Positions 1 to 11,279 of a stretch of 64,000 nucleotides of DNA are shown in pieces (the stretch's first letter is position 1; each line of letters opens with the position of its first letter). This DNA comes from Actinokineospora iranica (GTDB lineage: Bacteria; Actinomycetota; Actinomycetes; Mycobacteriales; Pseudonocardiaceae), in assembly GCF_900101685.1 (NCBI RefSeq), contig NZ_FMZZ01000005.1, forward strand, positions 248,001 to 312,000. The letters are read 5' to 3'. The notes beneath the pieces are model-generated. The model searched no databases and was not told the origin of the DNA. It saw only the letters and a list, made by a program, of their open reading frames with translations. Made by a program: the position numbers and the translations under genes.

Positions 1-1
1 C

Positions 2-256
2 CTGTCGGCGACGCAGCACCTGCTGGGAAATCAGCGGGTGCGAATCCGCGGCGCCGAGGCTCTTGTCACCGCCGAGTTCCAGGCGACCCACCGGGTCGGC
101 CCGCTGGCAGGCGGCGTCCTCTACACCCTGGGCGGCCGCTACGACTACCGGTTGGCCCTGGTGGGCCGGGGCTGGCGGATCAGCGCGGTCACCATGACCC
201 CGGTGTGGGAGTCCGGCGACCGGACGGTCATCGGGCTGCCGGTCAGTCCACAGTAG
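2..256 (+). CDS. NTF2/SnoaL-like protein, C-terminal part (partial)
   Basis: Only the last 84 codons are present; the frame is open to the left edge of the window. The visible part has the alternating hydrophobic/charged beta-strand pattern of the NTF2/SnoaL cone fold: a strand around IRGAEALVTAEFQATH, then a short tyrosine-rich strand and a final strand before the WESGD tail. Such proteins are small ligand-binding or hydratase-like domains, and the substrate cannot be told from this fragment. Its last 14 bases overlap the 3' end of the convergent LysR gene. The family assignment rests on pattern only. Confidence 0.6.
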   Translation: MSATQHLLGNQRVRIRGAEALVTAEFQATHRVGPLAGGVLYTLGGRYDYRLALVGRGWRISAVTMTPVWESGDRTVIGLPVSPQ

Positions 257-1148
257 ACCTATCGGTGCCGCATAACTCCCTGACCACGTCGGCGAAGCCC
301 GCGACCAGCGGATTGGTGCTCGCCGCGGGCCGGGCGAAGGCGATGCGCAGCGGCGGGACGTCGGTGATCGGCCGCCACGCCAGGTCGGGGCGGGCGTAGT
401 AGGCCGCCATCGACTCCGGCCCGATGCAGATCGCCGCGCCTGCCGCGACATGCTCCAGCATCTCCTCCACATTGTCGTTTTCCGGTCCCCACAAGGGTTC
501 CGAGCCGTCCGGGCGCGGATTGACCGCCCACCAGTCCACCCAGTACCTCGGGGCCTTGCGGGTCCACATGACCGGTTCGTCGCGCAGGTCCAGGATGCCG
601 ACGCTGTCCCGGTCCGCCAGTTTGTGGCCCGCGGCGAACCCGACCATCCTCGGCTCCACCGCGACGATCTCGGTGTGCAGGCCGGTGGTGTCCGCGGGCA
701 GCCACAGGAACGCGACGTCGACCAGGCCGTCGCGCAGGGCGGCGACCTCGCCGCCCCAGTCGAAGCGCTTGGGCTCGACGGTGACGTCCGGGTGCCGCTC
801 GGCGAACCGGGTGCGCGCCCGCACGGTGAACGGGCCTGCCCCGGTCGCCTCGAAACCGATGCGCAGCACGCGCGCCTCGACGGCGGCGACGCCGCGGGCG
901 GCGCGCTGCGCGGCCTGCCAGTCCGCGATCAGCCCCTTGGCCACCGGCAGCAGCGCCTCGCCCGCCGCGGTGAGCCGCACCTCGCGGCTGGTCCGGACGA
1001 ACAGGGTGAGGCGCATGTCGGTTTCGAGTTGGCGAATCTGCCTGCTCAGCGCGGGCTGCGACACGAACAGTCTTTCCGCGGCGCGGGTGAAGCTGAGTTC
1101 TTCCGCGACGGCGACGAAATAGCGAAGGACGCGGGTGTCGACGTCCAT
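243..1148 (-). CDS. LysR family transcriptional regulator
   Basis: 301 aa, the usual LysR length. Residues 4-63 form the winged helix-turn-helix (RYFVAVAEELSFTRAAERLF followed by QPALSRQIRQLE), and the rest is the periplasmic-binding-like effector domain starting around residue 90. The ATG at 1148 is preceded by GGGAG. The gene is divergent from the SDR/MFS pair at 1269, with 120 bp between them, so by the normal LysR arrangement it probably regulates that pair. An imperfect dyad (ATGC-N5-GCGT) lies near 1175-1187 and could be its site, though this is weak. The inducer is unknown. Confidence 0.93.
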   Translation of the reverse strand: MDVDTRVLRYFVAVAEELSFTRAAERLFVSQPALSRQIRQLETDMRLTLFVRTSREVRLTAAGEALLPVAKGLIADWQAAQRAARGVAAVEARVLRIGFEATGAGPFTVRARTRFAERHPDVTVEPKRFDWGGEVAALRDGLVDVAFLWLPADTTGLHTEIVAVEPRMVGFAAGHKLADRDSVGILDLRDEPVMWTRKAPRYWVDWWAVNPRPDGSEPLWGPENDNVEEMLEHVAAGAAICIGPESMAAYYARPDLAWRPITDVPPLRIAFARPAASTNPLVAGFADVVRELCGTDRSTVD

Positions 1149-1268
1149 GCTGCGGCTCCCTGGTGCTCGATCTATGCGACCAGCGTATGGGCAGAAGTCT
1201 TGGACTCGGGCGCGAACCGGGTGTTTTCTTGATCAGGAAGGACAATCGGTCCGCGACCAGGAGTACTC

Positions 1269-2141
1269 ATGAACGACGCTCCACTACCTGTCCACTCCGG
1301 CTCCGCGCAGCCGAGGGTGTGGTTCATCACCGGCACTTCCTCAGGTTTCGGCCGGGCGATCGCCGAGGAAGCGCTGGCGGCGGGTGACACTGTCGTGGCC
1401 ACCGCGCGCAAGGTGGAGTCGCTGGCGGACCTGGCCGCGATCGCACCGGATCGGGTGACACCCCTTCAGTTGGACGTCACCGACAGCGTGAACATCGCCA
1501 CCGCCGTGCAGGACGCGATCACCTGGCACGGCCGGATCGACGTGCTGGTGAACAACGCCGGGCACGGCTTCATCGGCGCCGCCGAGGAGATGCCCGACGC
1601 GGAGCTGCGCGACATGATGGAGGTCCACCTGCACGGGCCGGTCGCGCTGACCCGGGCGGTGCTGCCGCACATGCGCGCCCGCCGGTCCGGGGCGATCGTG
1701 CAGATGTCGAGTATGGCCGGTCAGGTCTGCTGGCCGGGCTTCTCCGGCTACTGCGCGGCGAAGTTCGCCCTGGAGGGCTACTCGGAAGGCGTCGCAGGTG
1801 AGGTCGCCGCCTTCGGCATCAAGGTGCTCATCGTCGAGCCCGGGTCCTTCCGGACCGCGTTCTCCGGCGCCCAGCTGCGCATGGGCGCGGCCATTCCCGA
1901 CTACCGCGACCAGATCGACCCGGTGCGCGCGTTCCTGCGCGACAACCACGGCGCCCAGCCGGGCGACCCGGCCAAGGCCGCCGCCGCGATCCGGACCGCG
2001 CTGGACGCCGAGAACACCCCGCTGCGGCTGCCGCTGGGCCCCGACGCGGTGGACGCCATCGCCGAGCGCCTCGACAGTGTCCGCGCCGAGCTTGAGCTGT
2101 GGCGCGAGACCGGTCGCGCGACCGACATCGCCGCGAGCTGA
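1269..2141 (+). CDS. Short-chain dehydrogenase/reductase
   Basis: 290-aa classical SDR, an NAD(P)H-dependent oxidoreductase with a Rossmann fold. The cofactor loop TGTSSGFG is at residues 21-28, followed by the VNNAG motif, the catalytic Ser in the MSSMAG strand, and the active-site pair Tyr161 and Lys165 (YCAAK). The ATG follows an AGGAG ribosome site. It is probably co-transcribed with the MFS exporter 55 bp downstream and controlled by the divergent LysR protein. The substrate is not evident; the subgroup resembles SDRs acting on small ketones or aldehydes, but that cannot be fixed from sequence alone. Confidence 0.93.
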   Translation: MNDAPLPVHSGSAQPRVWFITGTSSGFGRAIAEEALAAGDTVVATARKVESLADLAAIAPDRVTPLQLDVTDSVNIATAVQDAITWHGRIDVLVNNAGHGFIGAAEEMPDAELRDMMEVHLHGPVALTRAVLPHMRARRSGAIVQMSSMAGQVCWPGFSGYCAAKFALEGYSEGVAGEVAAFGIKVLIVEPGSFRTAFSGAQLRMGAAIPDYRDQIDPVRAFLRDNHGAQPGDPAKAAAAIRTALDAENTPLRLPLGPDAVDAIAERLDSVRAELELWRETGRATDIAAS

Positions 2142-2196
2142 GCTCGCCACCTGACTTTCCCGCCCCCGGGCGGGACATGAACTGGAGTCGAATCCC

Positions 2197-3615
2197 ATGT
2201 CAACAGATATCGCACCGGCCGGGACGGTCCCGCCGACCGACCGGGAGGACAAACCGCGCTGGCTCGCGGTCATCGTGCTCGCCGCCGCGCTGGCACTGGA
2301 CGCGGGCGGTGTCGCCGTCGTCAACGCCGCCCTGCCGGTCATCGGCGCGGACCTCGGCATCGCCAGCGCCGATCTGCAGTGGACGATGACCTCGTACGCG
2401 GTCACCTTCGCGGGCTTCCTGCTCTTCGGCGGCCGGGCCGCCGACGTGCTCGGCAGGCGCACCGTGTTCGCCATCGGCGTCGGCCTGTTCACCCTGGCCA
2501 CCGTCATGGCCGCGCTCGCCCCGGTCGTGTGGGTGCTGATGGTCGCCAGGGCGCTGCAGGGCGTCGGAGCGGCGCTGTCCGGCCCGGCGTCGCTGGCGCT
2601 GCTCACCGAGCTGTTCCCCGAGGGCCACCGGCGCAACCGGGCGCTGGCCGTCTACACCGCCGTCGGCGCGTCCAGCTTCAGCGCGGGCGTGGTGATCGGC
2701 GGCGTGCTCACCGACCTCTTCAGCTGGCGCGCGGTGTTCGTGTTCAACGTGCTCATCGGCCTGGTCGTGCTCGCCGCGATCCGCTCGGTGCTGCCCGGCG
2801 GCCGGGGCAGCAGGCAGCCGCTGGACGCCGTCGGCGCGACCGCGGTCACCGGCGGCCTGCTCTTGGCGGTGTTCGGGTTGAGCCGCGCGGGCCACGAGGG
2901 CTGGGCCGACCCGCTGACGCTGGGCTCGCTGGCGGTGTCGGTGGCGCTGCTCGCCGGGTTCGTCTTCTGGGAGCTGCGCGCCCCCAACCCGCTGCTGTCG
3001 CTGTCGATCTTCCGCAAGCCCACGGTGTCCGCGGCGACCGTCGCCGCGGTGGTGTTCTTCACCGCCGTGCTCGCCGTGCTGTTCTTCGCGCCCCTCTACC
3101 TGCAAGGACTGCTCGGGTACACGCCGTTGCAGTCCGGCCTGGCGATCCTGCCGATGGGCGTGATCGTCGTCGTGAGCTCGAACATCGCGGGCCGGGTGAT
3201 GGCCAGGGTCGGCCAGCGCCCGCTGATGATCACCGGCCTGCTGCTGATCGGCGCCGGTGTCGGCCTGTGGGCGCTCACCCCGCTGGCGGGCCAGTACTGG
3301 GCGCACGTCTTCCCCGCCGTCGTCGTGATGAGCGTCGGCCAGGGCGTCGCGTTCGCCGGGCTCACCGCCGCGTCGCTGACCGGCGTCCCGCAGGACGAGC
3401 ACGGCGTCGCGGGCGGGCTCAACGTCACCGCGCAGCAGCTTGGCGGCAGCGTCGGCGTCGCGGCGCTGGTCACCCTGTCCGCGTCGGTCAGCGTCGCGGG
3501 CACCCCGGAGGCCGTGCTCGCCGGGTACCACACCGCCTACCTGGCCGCCGTCGCCCTGCTGCTGGTCGGCGTGGTGGCCATCGCCGTGCTCCTGCGTGGC
3601 GCGCGGCGGTCCTGA
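2197..3615 (+). CDS. MFS transporter, DHA2-like drug exporter family
   Basis: 472-aa polytopic membrane protein with 12-14 predicted hydrophobic segments. It has the MFS loop 2-3 signature (GGRAADVLGRRTVF) and a motif C-like segment in helix 5 (GVVIGGVLTDLFSWR), both typical of proton-driven multidrug exporters of the DHA2 group. GGAG precedes the ATG by ten bases. It follows the SDR in the same direction, so the locus looks like a LysR-controlled modify-and-export unit. The exported compound is not predictable. Confidence 0.92.
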   Translation: MSTDIAPAGTVPPTDREDKPRWLAVIVLAAALALDAGGVAVVNAALPVIGADLGIASADLQWTMTSYAVTFAGFLLFGGRAADVLGRRTVFAIGVGLFTLATVMAALAPVVWVLMVARALQGVGAALSGPASLALLTELFPEGHRRNRALAVYTAVGASSFSAGVVIGGVLTDLFSWRAVFVFNVLIGLVVLAAIRSVLPGGRGSRQPLDAVGATAVTGGLLLAVFGLSRAGHEGWADPLTLGSLAVSVALLAGFVFWELRAPNPLLSLSIFRKPTVSAATVAAVVFFTAVLAVLFFAPLYLQGLLGYTPLQSGLAILPMGVIVVVSSNIAGRVMARVGQRPLMITGLLLIGAGVGLWALTPLAGQYWAHVFPAVVVMSVGQGVAFAGLTAASLTGVPQDEHGVAGGLNVTAQQLGGSVGVAALVTLSASVSVAGTPEAVLAGYHTAYLAAVALLLVGVVAIAVLLRGARRS

Positions 3616-3792
3616 GACCACCTGACTCGGGAGGTTCCGCGCCCATCTTCCGACCCCCGGGAAAGGCGCCGGGACGAGGCGCACGGTCCCCCACTGAAGT
3701 TCGTGCGCCGTTCCCCGACTTCGGCCCGGAGGCTCCCCCAGCCTCCGGGCCGAGGGGCAAAGCCCTGTCCGGTCCCAAGTGAGGAGCAAGTG

Positions 3793-4278
3793 ATGGTCAA
3801 GTCCGGTCGACTCGGTGTCGCCGCCCTGCTGTTATTAACCGCGGCGTGCGCCGGGACGGAGCCAGCGGCCACGCCACCCCCGGCCGCGAACACCTCCGCC
3901 GCTGCCACGGGCACGTCCGCCCCGGCCGCCCCACTGTCCGATGTGGACAAAGAGGCCGCGCCTGCGGTCGCCCAGCGGTTCGCCGACCTGGCGAACGCGG
4001 GCGACTCGGCCGGGGTCGCGGCCACCTTCGCCGAGGACGCGCGCTTCGACAGCGTGGGGCGGATCTACCCCTCGCGCGAGGCCATCATGAGCCGCTTCCT
4101 CGACCCGGAGGTGATCCGGGCGGGCGGGAAGTACGAGGTCACCGGCACCCGCTGGAACGGCGACCGGTACGTCGTGGACTACCGGTTCACCACGGGCGGC
4201 GGCGGCCAGGAAAGCTTCTACTACGAGTTCCTGATCCGCGACGGCCTGATCCGGGACGTGATCGGCCGCTACCACTGA
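3793..4278 (+). CDS. Lipoprotein with NTF2-like domain
   Basis: 161 aa. The chosen ATG has a good AGGAG site eight bases upstream; upstream in-frame starts lack one and would add a non-signal extension. Residues 1-20 form a lipoprotein signal peptide (basic MVKSGR, hydrophobic core, then LLLLTAAC with Cys at the lipobox), followed by an Ala/Thr/Pro-rich linker to about residue 50. The rest is an NTF2/SnoaL-like domain (AQRFADLANAGDSAGVAATFAEDARF is an excerpt pattern spread over two helices). It is probably anchored on the outer face of the membrane. The function is unknown. A strong hairpin terminator follows. Confidence 0.8.
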   Translation: MVKSGRLGVAALLLLTAACAGTEPAATPPPAANTSAAATGTSAPAAPLSDVDKEAAPAVAQRFADLANAGDSAGVAATFAEDARFDSVGRIYPSREAIMSRFLDPEVIRAGGKYEVTGTRWNGDRYVVDYRFTTGGGGQESFYYEFLIRDGLIRDVIGRYH

Positions 4279-4293
4279 TCCACCGCTGGAACC

Positions 4294-4331
4294 GGGAAAC
4301 CCCGCCAACGCGCCGCGTGGCGGGGTTTCCC
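4294..4331 (+). terminator. Intrinsic-type hairpin after the lipoprotein gene
   Basis: A perfect 14-bp stem (GGGAAACCCCGCCA and its complement) closes a 10-base loop 15 bases after the stop codon at 4278. There is no long T-run, as is usual in high-GC actinomycetes. It separates the lipoprotein gene from the methyltransferase. Confidence 0.8.
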
Positions 4332-4393
4332 GCGTTTCGCCGTCTTCCCGATATGGCCGACCGATGCGGCGCCGACGGCTAGAGTGGTCGGCT

Positions 4394-5032
4394 GTGAGCG
4401 AGACAGCCTCCTACCCTGACGCGACCGTGAAAGCCTATGACGCCATAGCCTTCCGCTACGCGGAGATGGTGCGCGGCTGGCTCGACGGCGTGCCGCTGGA
4501 CCGCGCGGTGCTCTCCGCGTTCGCCGAGGTGGTGCGGGCGGCGGGCGCGGGGCCGGTCGCCGAGGTGGGCTGCGGCCCCGGCCATGTGACGGCCCACCTG
4601 CGGGACCTGGGACTCGCCGCGTTCGGGGTCGACCTGTCGCCGGTGATGATCGGCATCGCCCGCGACGCCTACCCCGACCTGCGCTTCGAGATCGGTTCGA
4701 TGGCGGCACTCGACCTGGCCGACGGCGAGCTGGGCGGCATCGTGTCCTGGTACTCGGTCATCCACACGCCACCTCGGGAGCTGCCCGCGTATTTCCGCGA
4801 GTTCCGCCGGGCGCTGACTCCGGGCGGCCACCTCCTGCTCGCCTTCTTCGAGGCCGATGGCGGCCCGCTGGCGGTGTTCGACCACAAGGTCGCGCCCGCC
4901 TACCGGTGGCCGATTGACGACCTGGCCGAGGTGGCGCGCGACGCCGGGTTCACCGAGTTCGGCCGGATGCTGCGCGCGCCCGGTGCGGACGAGCGATTCC
5001 GCAGGGGCCATCTGCTGCTGCGCCTGCCGTAG
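4394..5032 (+). CDS. Class I SAM-dependent methyltransferase
   Basis: 212 aa from the GTG at 4394; an in-frame ATG at 4364 would add ten mostly basic residues and sits in the terminator shadow. The Rossmann-like methyltransferase core is clear: motif I VAEVGCGPGHVT near residues 52-63, the acidic ribose-binding residue in FGVDLSP, and the GSM(AAL)D loop near residue 95. The C-terminal half carries the SVIHTP and GGHLLLAFF strands of UbiE/Methyltransf_11 enzymes. The acceptor is unknown; small-molecule methylation is most likely. Confidence 0.88.
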   Translation: MSETASYPDATVKAYDAIAFRYAEMVRGWLDGVPLDRAVLSAFAEVVRAAGAGPVAEVGCGPGHVTAHLRDLGLAAFGVDLSPVMIGIARDAYPDLRFEIGSMAALDLADGELGGIVSWYSVIHTPPRELPAYFREFRRALTPGGHLLLAFFEADGGPLAVFDHKVAPAYRWPIDDLAEVARDAGFTEFGRMLRAPGADERFRRGHLLLRLP

Positions 5033-5203
5033 CCCAGTCGTCCGGCGAGTGTTACTCGCAAACGCGCCCGACCATCGGCGGTTTGACGGTATTTGCCGCG
5101 TTTGTCGCCAGTTGCCGTAGTAGCCCGGTGTTCCTGGCCGGGGACGGGCGTCGCTGTCAGCCTGGAAGCAAGGGGAAATTCCCTTTGTGGAAAGGAAAAC
5201 ACG

Positions 5204-6088
5204 ATGGAAACCCGTCAGGTCCGCGAAATCGTCGACAACTGGTTCGGCGCCATCGGCCGCGGCGACATGGCCGCGATCACCGCCGGGCTCTCGCCCTCGA
5301 TCGTGCTCGAACTGCCGCAGGACCAGTGGAACGCGGTGATCCCGTACCTGGGCACGCACGTCGGCCTCAACGAGGTCGCCGAGGCGTTCCGGATTCGCGC
5401 CGAGACGACCGAGGTCCTCGACTACGGCCTGCGCGACCTGTTCGTCGACGGCAACACCGCCTGCGCCGTGGTCTACACCAAGGGCAGGCACACCAGGACC
5501 AAGGTGCTCTTCGAGATCGAGGACATCCACAAGCTGGTCCTCAACGAGCAGGGCAAGATCATCCACTGGAAGGTGTACTTCGACCCGAACACCGAGGTCA
5601 ACGCCTTCAACGCCGACCGCGAGCAGCGGCTGTTCGACGCGGCGGCCCGCGGCGGCGAGGCCGAGGTGGCCGAGCTGCTCGGCTTCGGCGGCGACCCCAA
5701 CCGGCGCGACGCCGACACCGGCCTGACCCCGCTGATCGCCGCCGCTTCCCGCGGCGACGACACCCTGGTCCGCACCCTGGTCGCGGGCGGAGCTGACGTC
5801 CTGGCCACCGAGCGCTCCGGGCAGACCGCGCTGCACAAGGCCGCGGAGCAGGGCAGCGCCGAGGTGCTGCGCGCCCTGGTCCGCGCGGGCGCGCTGGTGG
5901 ACGCCCCGGTCGCCACCACCGGGCAGACGCCGCTGCACATCGCCGTGCGGCACGGCAACACCGAGGCCGCCCGCATCCTGCTGGAGTCCGGCGCCCGCGC
6001 CGACCTGGCCGACCACCTCGGCCGCACCCCGGCGGCGCTGGCCCGCGACCTGCTCGCCCCGGAGGTCGTGAGTGGACTGTTCGGCTGA
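5204..6088 (+). CDS. NTF2/SnoaL-like domain fused to ankyrin repeats
   Basis: 294 aa; the ATG at 5204 has an AAAGGAAAA ribosome site, so the longer reading frame upstream is ignored. Residues 1-135 are an NTF2/SnoaL-like cone (VREIVDNWFGAIGRGDMAAI start, then strands ending at HWKVYFDPNTE). Residues 145-290 contain four ankyrin units (GLTPLIAAASRGD, GQTALHKAAEQGS, GQTPLHIAVRHGN, GRTPAALARDLL). The fusion joins a small-ligand pocket to a protein-binding scaffold. It is cytoplasmic, since no signal is seen. It ends 57 bp before glgE, but nothing links it to glucan metabolism. Confidence 0.85.
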   Translation: METRQVREIVDNWFGAIGRGDMAAITAGLSPSIVLELPQDQWNAVIPYLGTHVGLNEVAEAFRIRAETTEVLDYGLRDLFVDGNTACAVVYTKGRHTRTKVLFEIEDIHKLVLNEQGKIIHWKVYFDPNTEVNAFNADREQRLFDAAARGGEAEVAELLGFGGDPNRRDADTGLTPLIAAASRGDDTLVRTLVAGGADVLATERSGQTALHKAAEQGSAEVLRALVRAGALVDAPVATTGQTPLHIAVRHGNTEAARILLESGARADLADHLGRTPAALARDLLAPEVVSGLFG

Positions 6089-6145
6089 GTCGGAAATCGC
6101 CGCGCGAGAACATGATTCGCGGAAAACCATGAGGGGAGCGAAGAC

Positions 6146-8139
6146 GTGAGCGGGCGACTGGTGGTCGACGACGTCTCACCGGAGATCAGCTCAGGCCGCC
6201 ACCCGGCGAAAGCGGTTGTCGGAGAACACATTCCCGTGGCGGCGACGGTGTGGCGGGAAGGCCACGACGCGGTCGCGGCGACCCTGGTCTGGCGCGGCCC
6301 GGAGCAGGCCGCGGCCGAGATCCGGATGGCGCCCGGCGCCGAGGGGTCGGACCGCTGGCACGCGACCGCGGTGGCGGACCGGGAGGGCGAGTGGACATTC
6401 CGGGTGGACGCCTGGAGCGACCCGTGGACCACCTGGCGGCACGCGGTGGCGGCCAAGCTCGCCGCGGGCCAGGGCGCCGCGGAGCTGGCCAACGACCTGG
6501 TGGCGGGCGCGGCGCTGCTCGACCGCGCGGCCCGGCGCCACGCGCGCCGCGCCGACCGCCCCCTGCTGCGGGCGGCTGCCGTGGCCCTGCGGCGAGAGGA
6601 TTACCCGCTGGCGCAACGGGTCGAGCCCGCACTGTCGGCGGCGGTCGGCAAGATCATGCACGACTGCCCGGTGCGTGAGCTGGTCACCCGCGGCACGACG
6701 CACCGGATCTGGGTCGACCGGGAACCGGCGCGGATGTCGGCGTGGTACGAGCTGTTCCCGCGCTCGACCGGCGGCGTGGACTCGCGCGGCGAGCCGGTGC
6801 ACGGCACCTTCGCCACCGCGGCGGGCGAGCTGGACCGGATCGCCGACATGGGCTTCGACGTGCTGTACCTGCCGCCGATCCACCCGATCGGCGAGGTGAA
6901 CCGCAAGGGGCGCAACAACAGCGTCACCGCCGAGCCCGGCGACGTCGGCTCGCCGTGGGCGATCGGCTCCCGGGCGGGCGGGCACGACGCCGTGCACCCG
7001 GACCTGGGGACCGTGGCCGACTTCCGGCGCTTCGTGGACCAGGCCGCAGCCCGTGGCCTGGAGGTCGCGCTTGACCTGGCGTTGCAGTGCGCGCCGGACC
7101 ACCCGTGGGTCGCCGAGCACCCGGAGTGGTTCACCACCCTGGCCGACGGCACCATCGCGTACGCGGAGAACCCGCCGAAGAAGTACCAGGACATCTACCC
7201 GCTCAACTTCGACAACGACCCGGAAGGGCTGCGCGCCGAGATCCTGCGGGTGGTGCTGCGCTGGATCGACCGCGGGGTGCGGATTTTCCGCGTCGACAAC
7301 CCGCACACCAAGCCGCCGGACTTCTGGCACTGGCTGATCTGGCAGGTCAAGGCCGAGCACCCGGACGTGCTGTTCCTCGCCGAGGCGTTCACCCGCCCCG
7401 CCCGGATGCACGGCCTGTCCAAGCTCGGATTCACCCAGCACTACACCTACTTCACCTGGCGCACCGGCAAACAAGAGCTGACGGAGTTCGGCGAGAGCCT
7501 GGTCGAGCACGCCGACGAGGGCACCCCGAACCTGTTCGTCAACACCCCCGACATCCTGCACGAGTCGCTGCAGCACGGCGGACCGGCGATGTTCGCGCTG
7601 CGCGCCGCGCTGGCCGCGACCCTGTCACCGTCCTGGGGCGTGTACTCCGGCTACGAGCTGTTCGAGCACGAGGCCGTGCGGCCGGGCAGCGAGGAGTACC
7701 TGGACTCGGAGAAGTACGAACTGCGGCCGAGGGACTACCGGCGCGCGCTGGCCGAGGGCCGGTCGCTGCAGCCGTGGCTGACCCGGCTCAACGAGATCCG
7801 GCGGGAACACCCGGCCCTGCGGCAGTTGCGCACCCTGCGCTTCCACGAGGTCGACAACGACGCCCTGATCGCCTACTCGAAGACCGACCCGGCCACCGGC
7901 CACTCGGTCGTCTGCGTCGTCACCCTCGACCCCGACCAGCCGCAGGACGGCACGGTCACCTTGGACCTCGCCGCGCTCGGCCTGCCCGAGGACGCCCGGT
8001 TCACCGCGCTGGACGCGGTTTCCGGCGACATCTTCGACTGGGGCGCGGCCAACTACGTCAAGCTCGATCCGCGCCGCGCTGTCGCGCACATCGTCGCGGT
8101 GGGAGAACAGTCAGTGGGGGAACAATCAGTGGGGGAACA

Positions 8140-8143
<4 letters not shown>
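6146..8143 (+). CDS. glgE: Alpha-1,4-glucan:maltose-1-phosphate maltosyltransferase
   Basis: 665-aa GH13_3 enzyme that extends alpha-1,4-glucan with maltose from alpha-maltose 1-phosphate. An N-terminal beta-sandwich (about residues 10-110, [14 protein letters not shown]) precedes the barrel. The nucleophile Asp384 lies in [10 protein letters not shown] and the acid/base Glu413 in [11 protein letters not shown] start after GAGGGGAGCG. First gene of glgE-treS-mak-glgB, with ATGA overlap to treS. The last 14 residues are an odd three-fold VGEQ/S repeat, encoded by near-identical 15-bp repeats whose GGGGGAA units also provide the treS ribosome site. Confidence 0.97.
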
Positions 8144-9842
<1,699 letters not shown>

Positions 9843-9843
<1 letters not shown>

Positions 9844-11279
9844 TGAGCGCGATCGACCAGCCCGATGTGATCACCCTGCCCGAGGACCTGCGGCCCCGAC
9901 TGGAGCGCGCGCTGGCGGTGTGGTTGCCCTGGCAGCGCTGGTTCGGCGCCAAGGGGCGTCCGGTCAGCGCCGTGGAGCTCATCCAGGCGACCGAGCTGGC
10001 CGACGAGCGGGCCTCCGGCGGCCCGCTCGGCCTGCTCGCCGTGGTCACGGTCCACTTCGCCGACGGCGCGGAGACCGAGCGGTACCTGGTGCCGCTCGGT
10101 CTCCGCGCCACCCTGCCGGACAGCTTGGCGGGCGCGGTGATCGCAGGCTTCGACGGCTGCGTGCTCTACGACGCCACCGGCGACCCCGAGCTGAACGCCC
10201 TGCTGCTGCTCCTGATCGGCAAGAGCGCGCAGCGCGGGAATGTCCACTTCGTACCCGAGCTGAGCACCGGGTTCGCCGGCGCGAGCCGCCGCGGGCTGGT
10301 GGGCAGGCCGCTGGGCGCGGAGCAGTCCAACACCTCGGTCCGGTTCGGCGACCGGTACCTGCTCAAGCTGTTCCGGCGCGCGACCGAGGGGGTGAACCCG
10401 GACCTGGCCGCGCACCGCGCGCTGCGCCGGGCCCGGTCCCGGCACATCGCGACCCTGCTGGGCGCGATCGAGGGCGAACTCGCGGGCGAACCGGCGACGT
10501 TCGGGATGCTCCAGTCCTTCGCCGCGAACGCGACCGAGGGCTGGGCCATGGCCCTGGCCAGCCTGCGCGACCTGTTCGCCGCGCCGGACGCGCCCGCCGC
10601 GGCGGGCGCCGACTTCGCCGCCGAGGCACGGCGGCTGGGCAGCGCGGTGGCCGCCGTGCACGCGGACCTGGCGCGGGAGCTGGGCTCGTCGACGCTGGGC
10701 GTCGGCGAACTGGCCCGACTGAGCCAGGACCTGCTGCGGCGGCTGGACTTCGCGCTGTCCGTGGTGCCGGACCTGGCGCCCTACGCCGATCCGCTGCGCG
10801 CGGCGTTCCTCGCCGTCGCCGACCTGCCCGCGGGCGTGCCGGTGCAGCGGGTGCACGGCGACCTGCACCTGGGGCAGGTGCTGCGCACCCCGGCGACCTG
10901 GCTGGTCATCGACTTCGAGGGCGAGCCTGCCGCGCCGATCGCCGAGCGGATCGCGCCGCAGTCGCCGCTGCGCGACGTCGCGGGGATGCTGCGCTCGTTC
11001 GATTACGCCGCGCAGCACCAACTCCGGCTGTTCACCGGCTCGGCGGCGCAGCTGCGGCGCCTCGCCGACGAGTGGACCCGGCACAACCGCGACGCGTTCC
11101 TGGCCGGGTACGCCGAGGCCGCCGGGGCCGACCCGGCGGCGCGCCAGGCTTTGCTGACCGCGTTCGAGCTGGACAAGGCCGTCTACGAGGCGGTGTACGA
11201 GACCAGGAACCGGCCCGACTGGGTGGACATCCCGCTGCGCGCGGTGCGGCGGCTGGTGGGCCAGGAGGTCGTCCGATGA
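9843..11279 (+). CDS. mak: Maltokinase
   Basis: 478 aa, matching Mak/Pep2. It phosphorylates maltose with ATP to give alpha-maltose 1-phosphate. The N-terminus has the Mak cap domain signature ([15 protein letters not shown], residues 23-37). The kinase-like catalytic elements are His338-Gly339-Asp340 in [10 protein letters not shown] and Asp357 in VIDFEGEP, as in aminoglycoside-phosphotransferase-like kinases. The ATG shares one base with the treS stop (TGATG), and the gene ends in an ATGA overlap with glgB, implying tight translational coupling. Confidence 0.96.

Noticed and set aside
2200-3789. 529-codon open frame on the minus strand opposite the MFS gene
   Set aside because: Arg/Gly/Asp/Gln-rich composition of an antisense shadow in GC-rich DNA; the plus-strand gene has clear MFS motifs.
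7087-8139. Open frame extending treS upstream by 350 codons
   Set aside because: Low-complexity Arg/Pro/Ala composition overlapping glgE in another frame; treS has its own coupled ATG at 8140.
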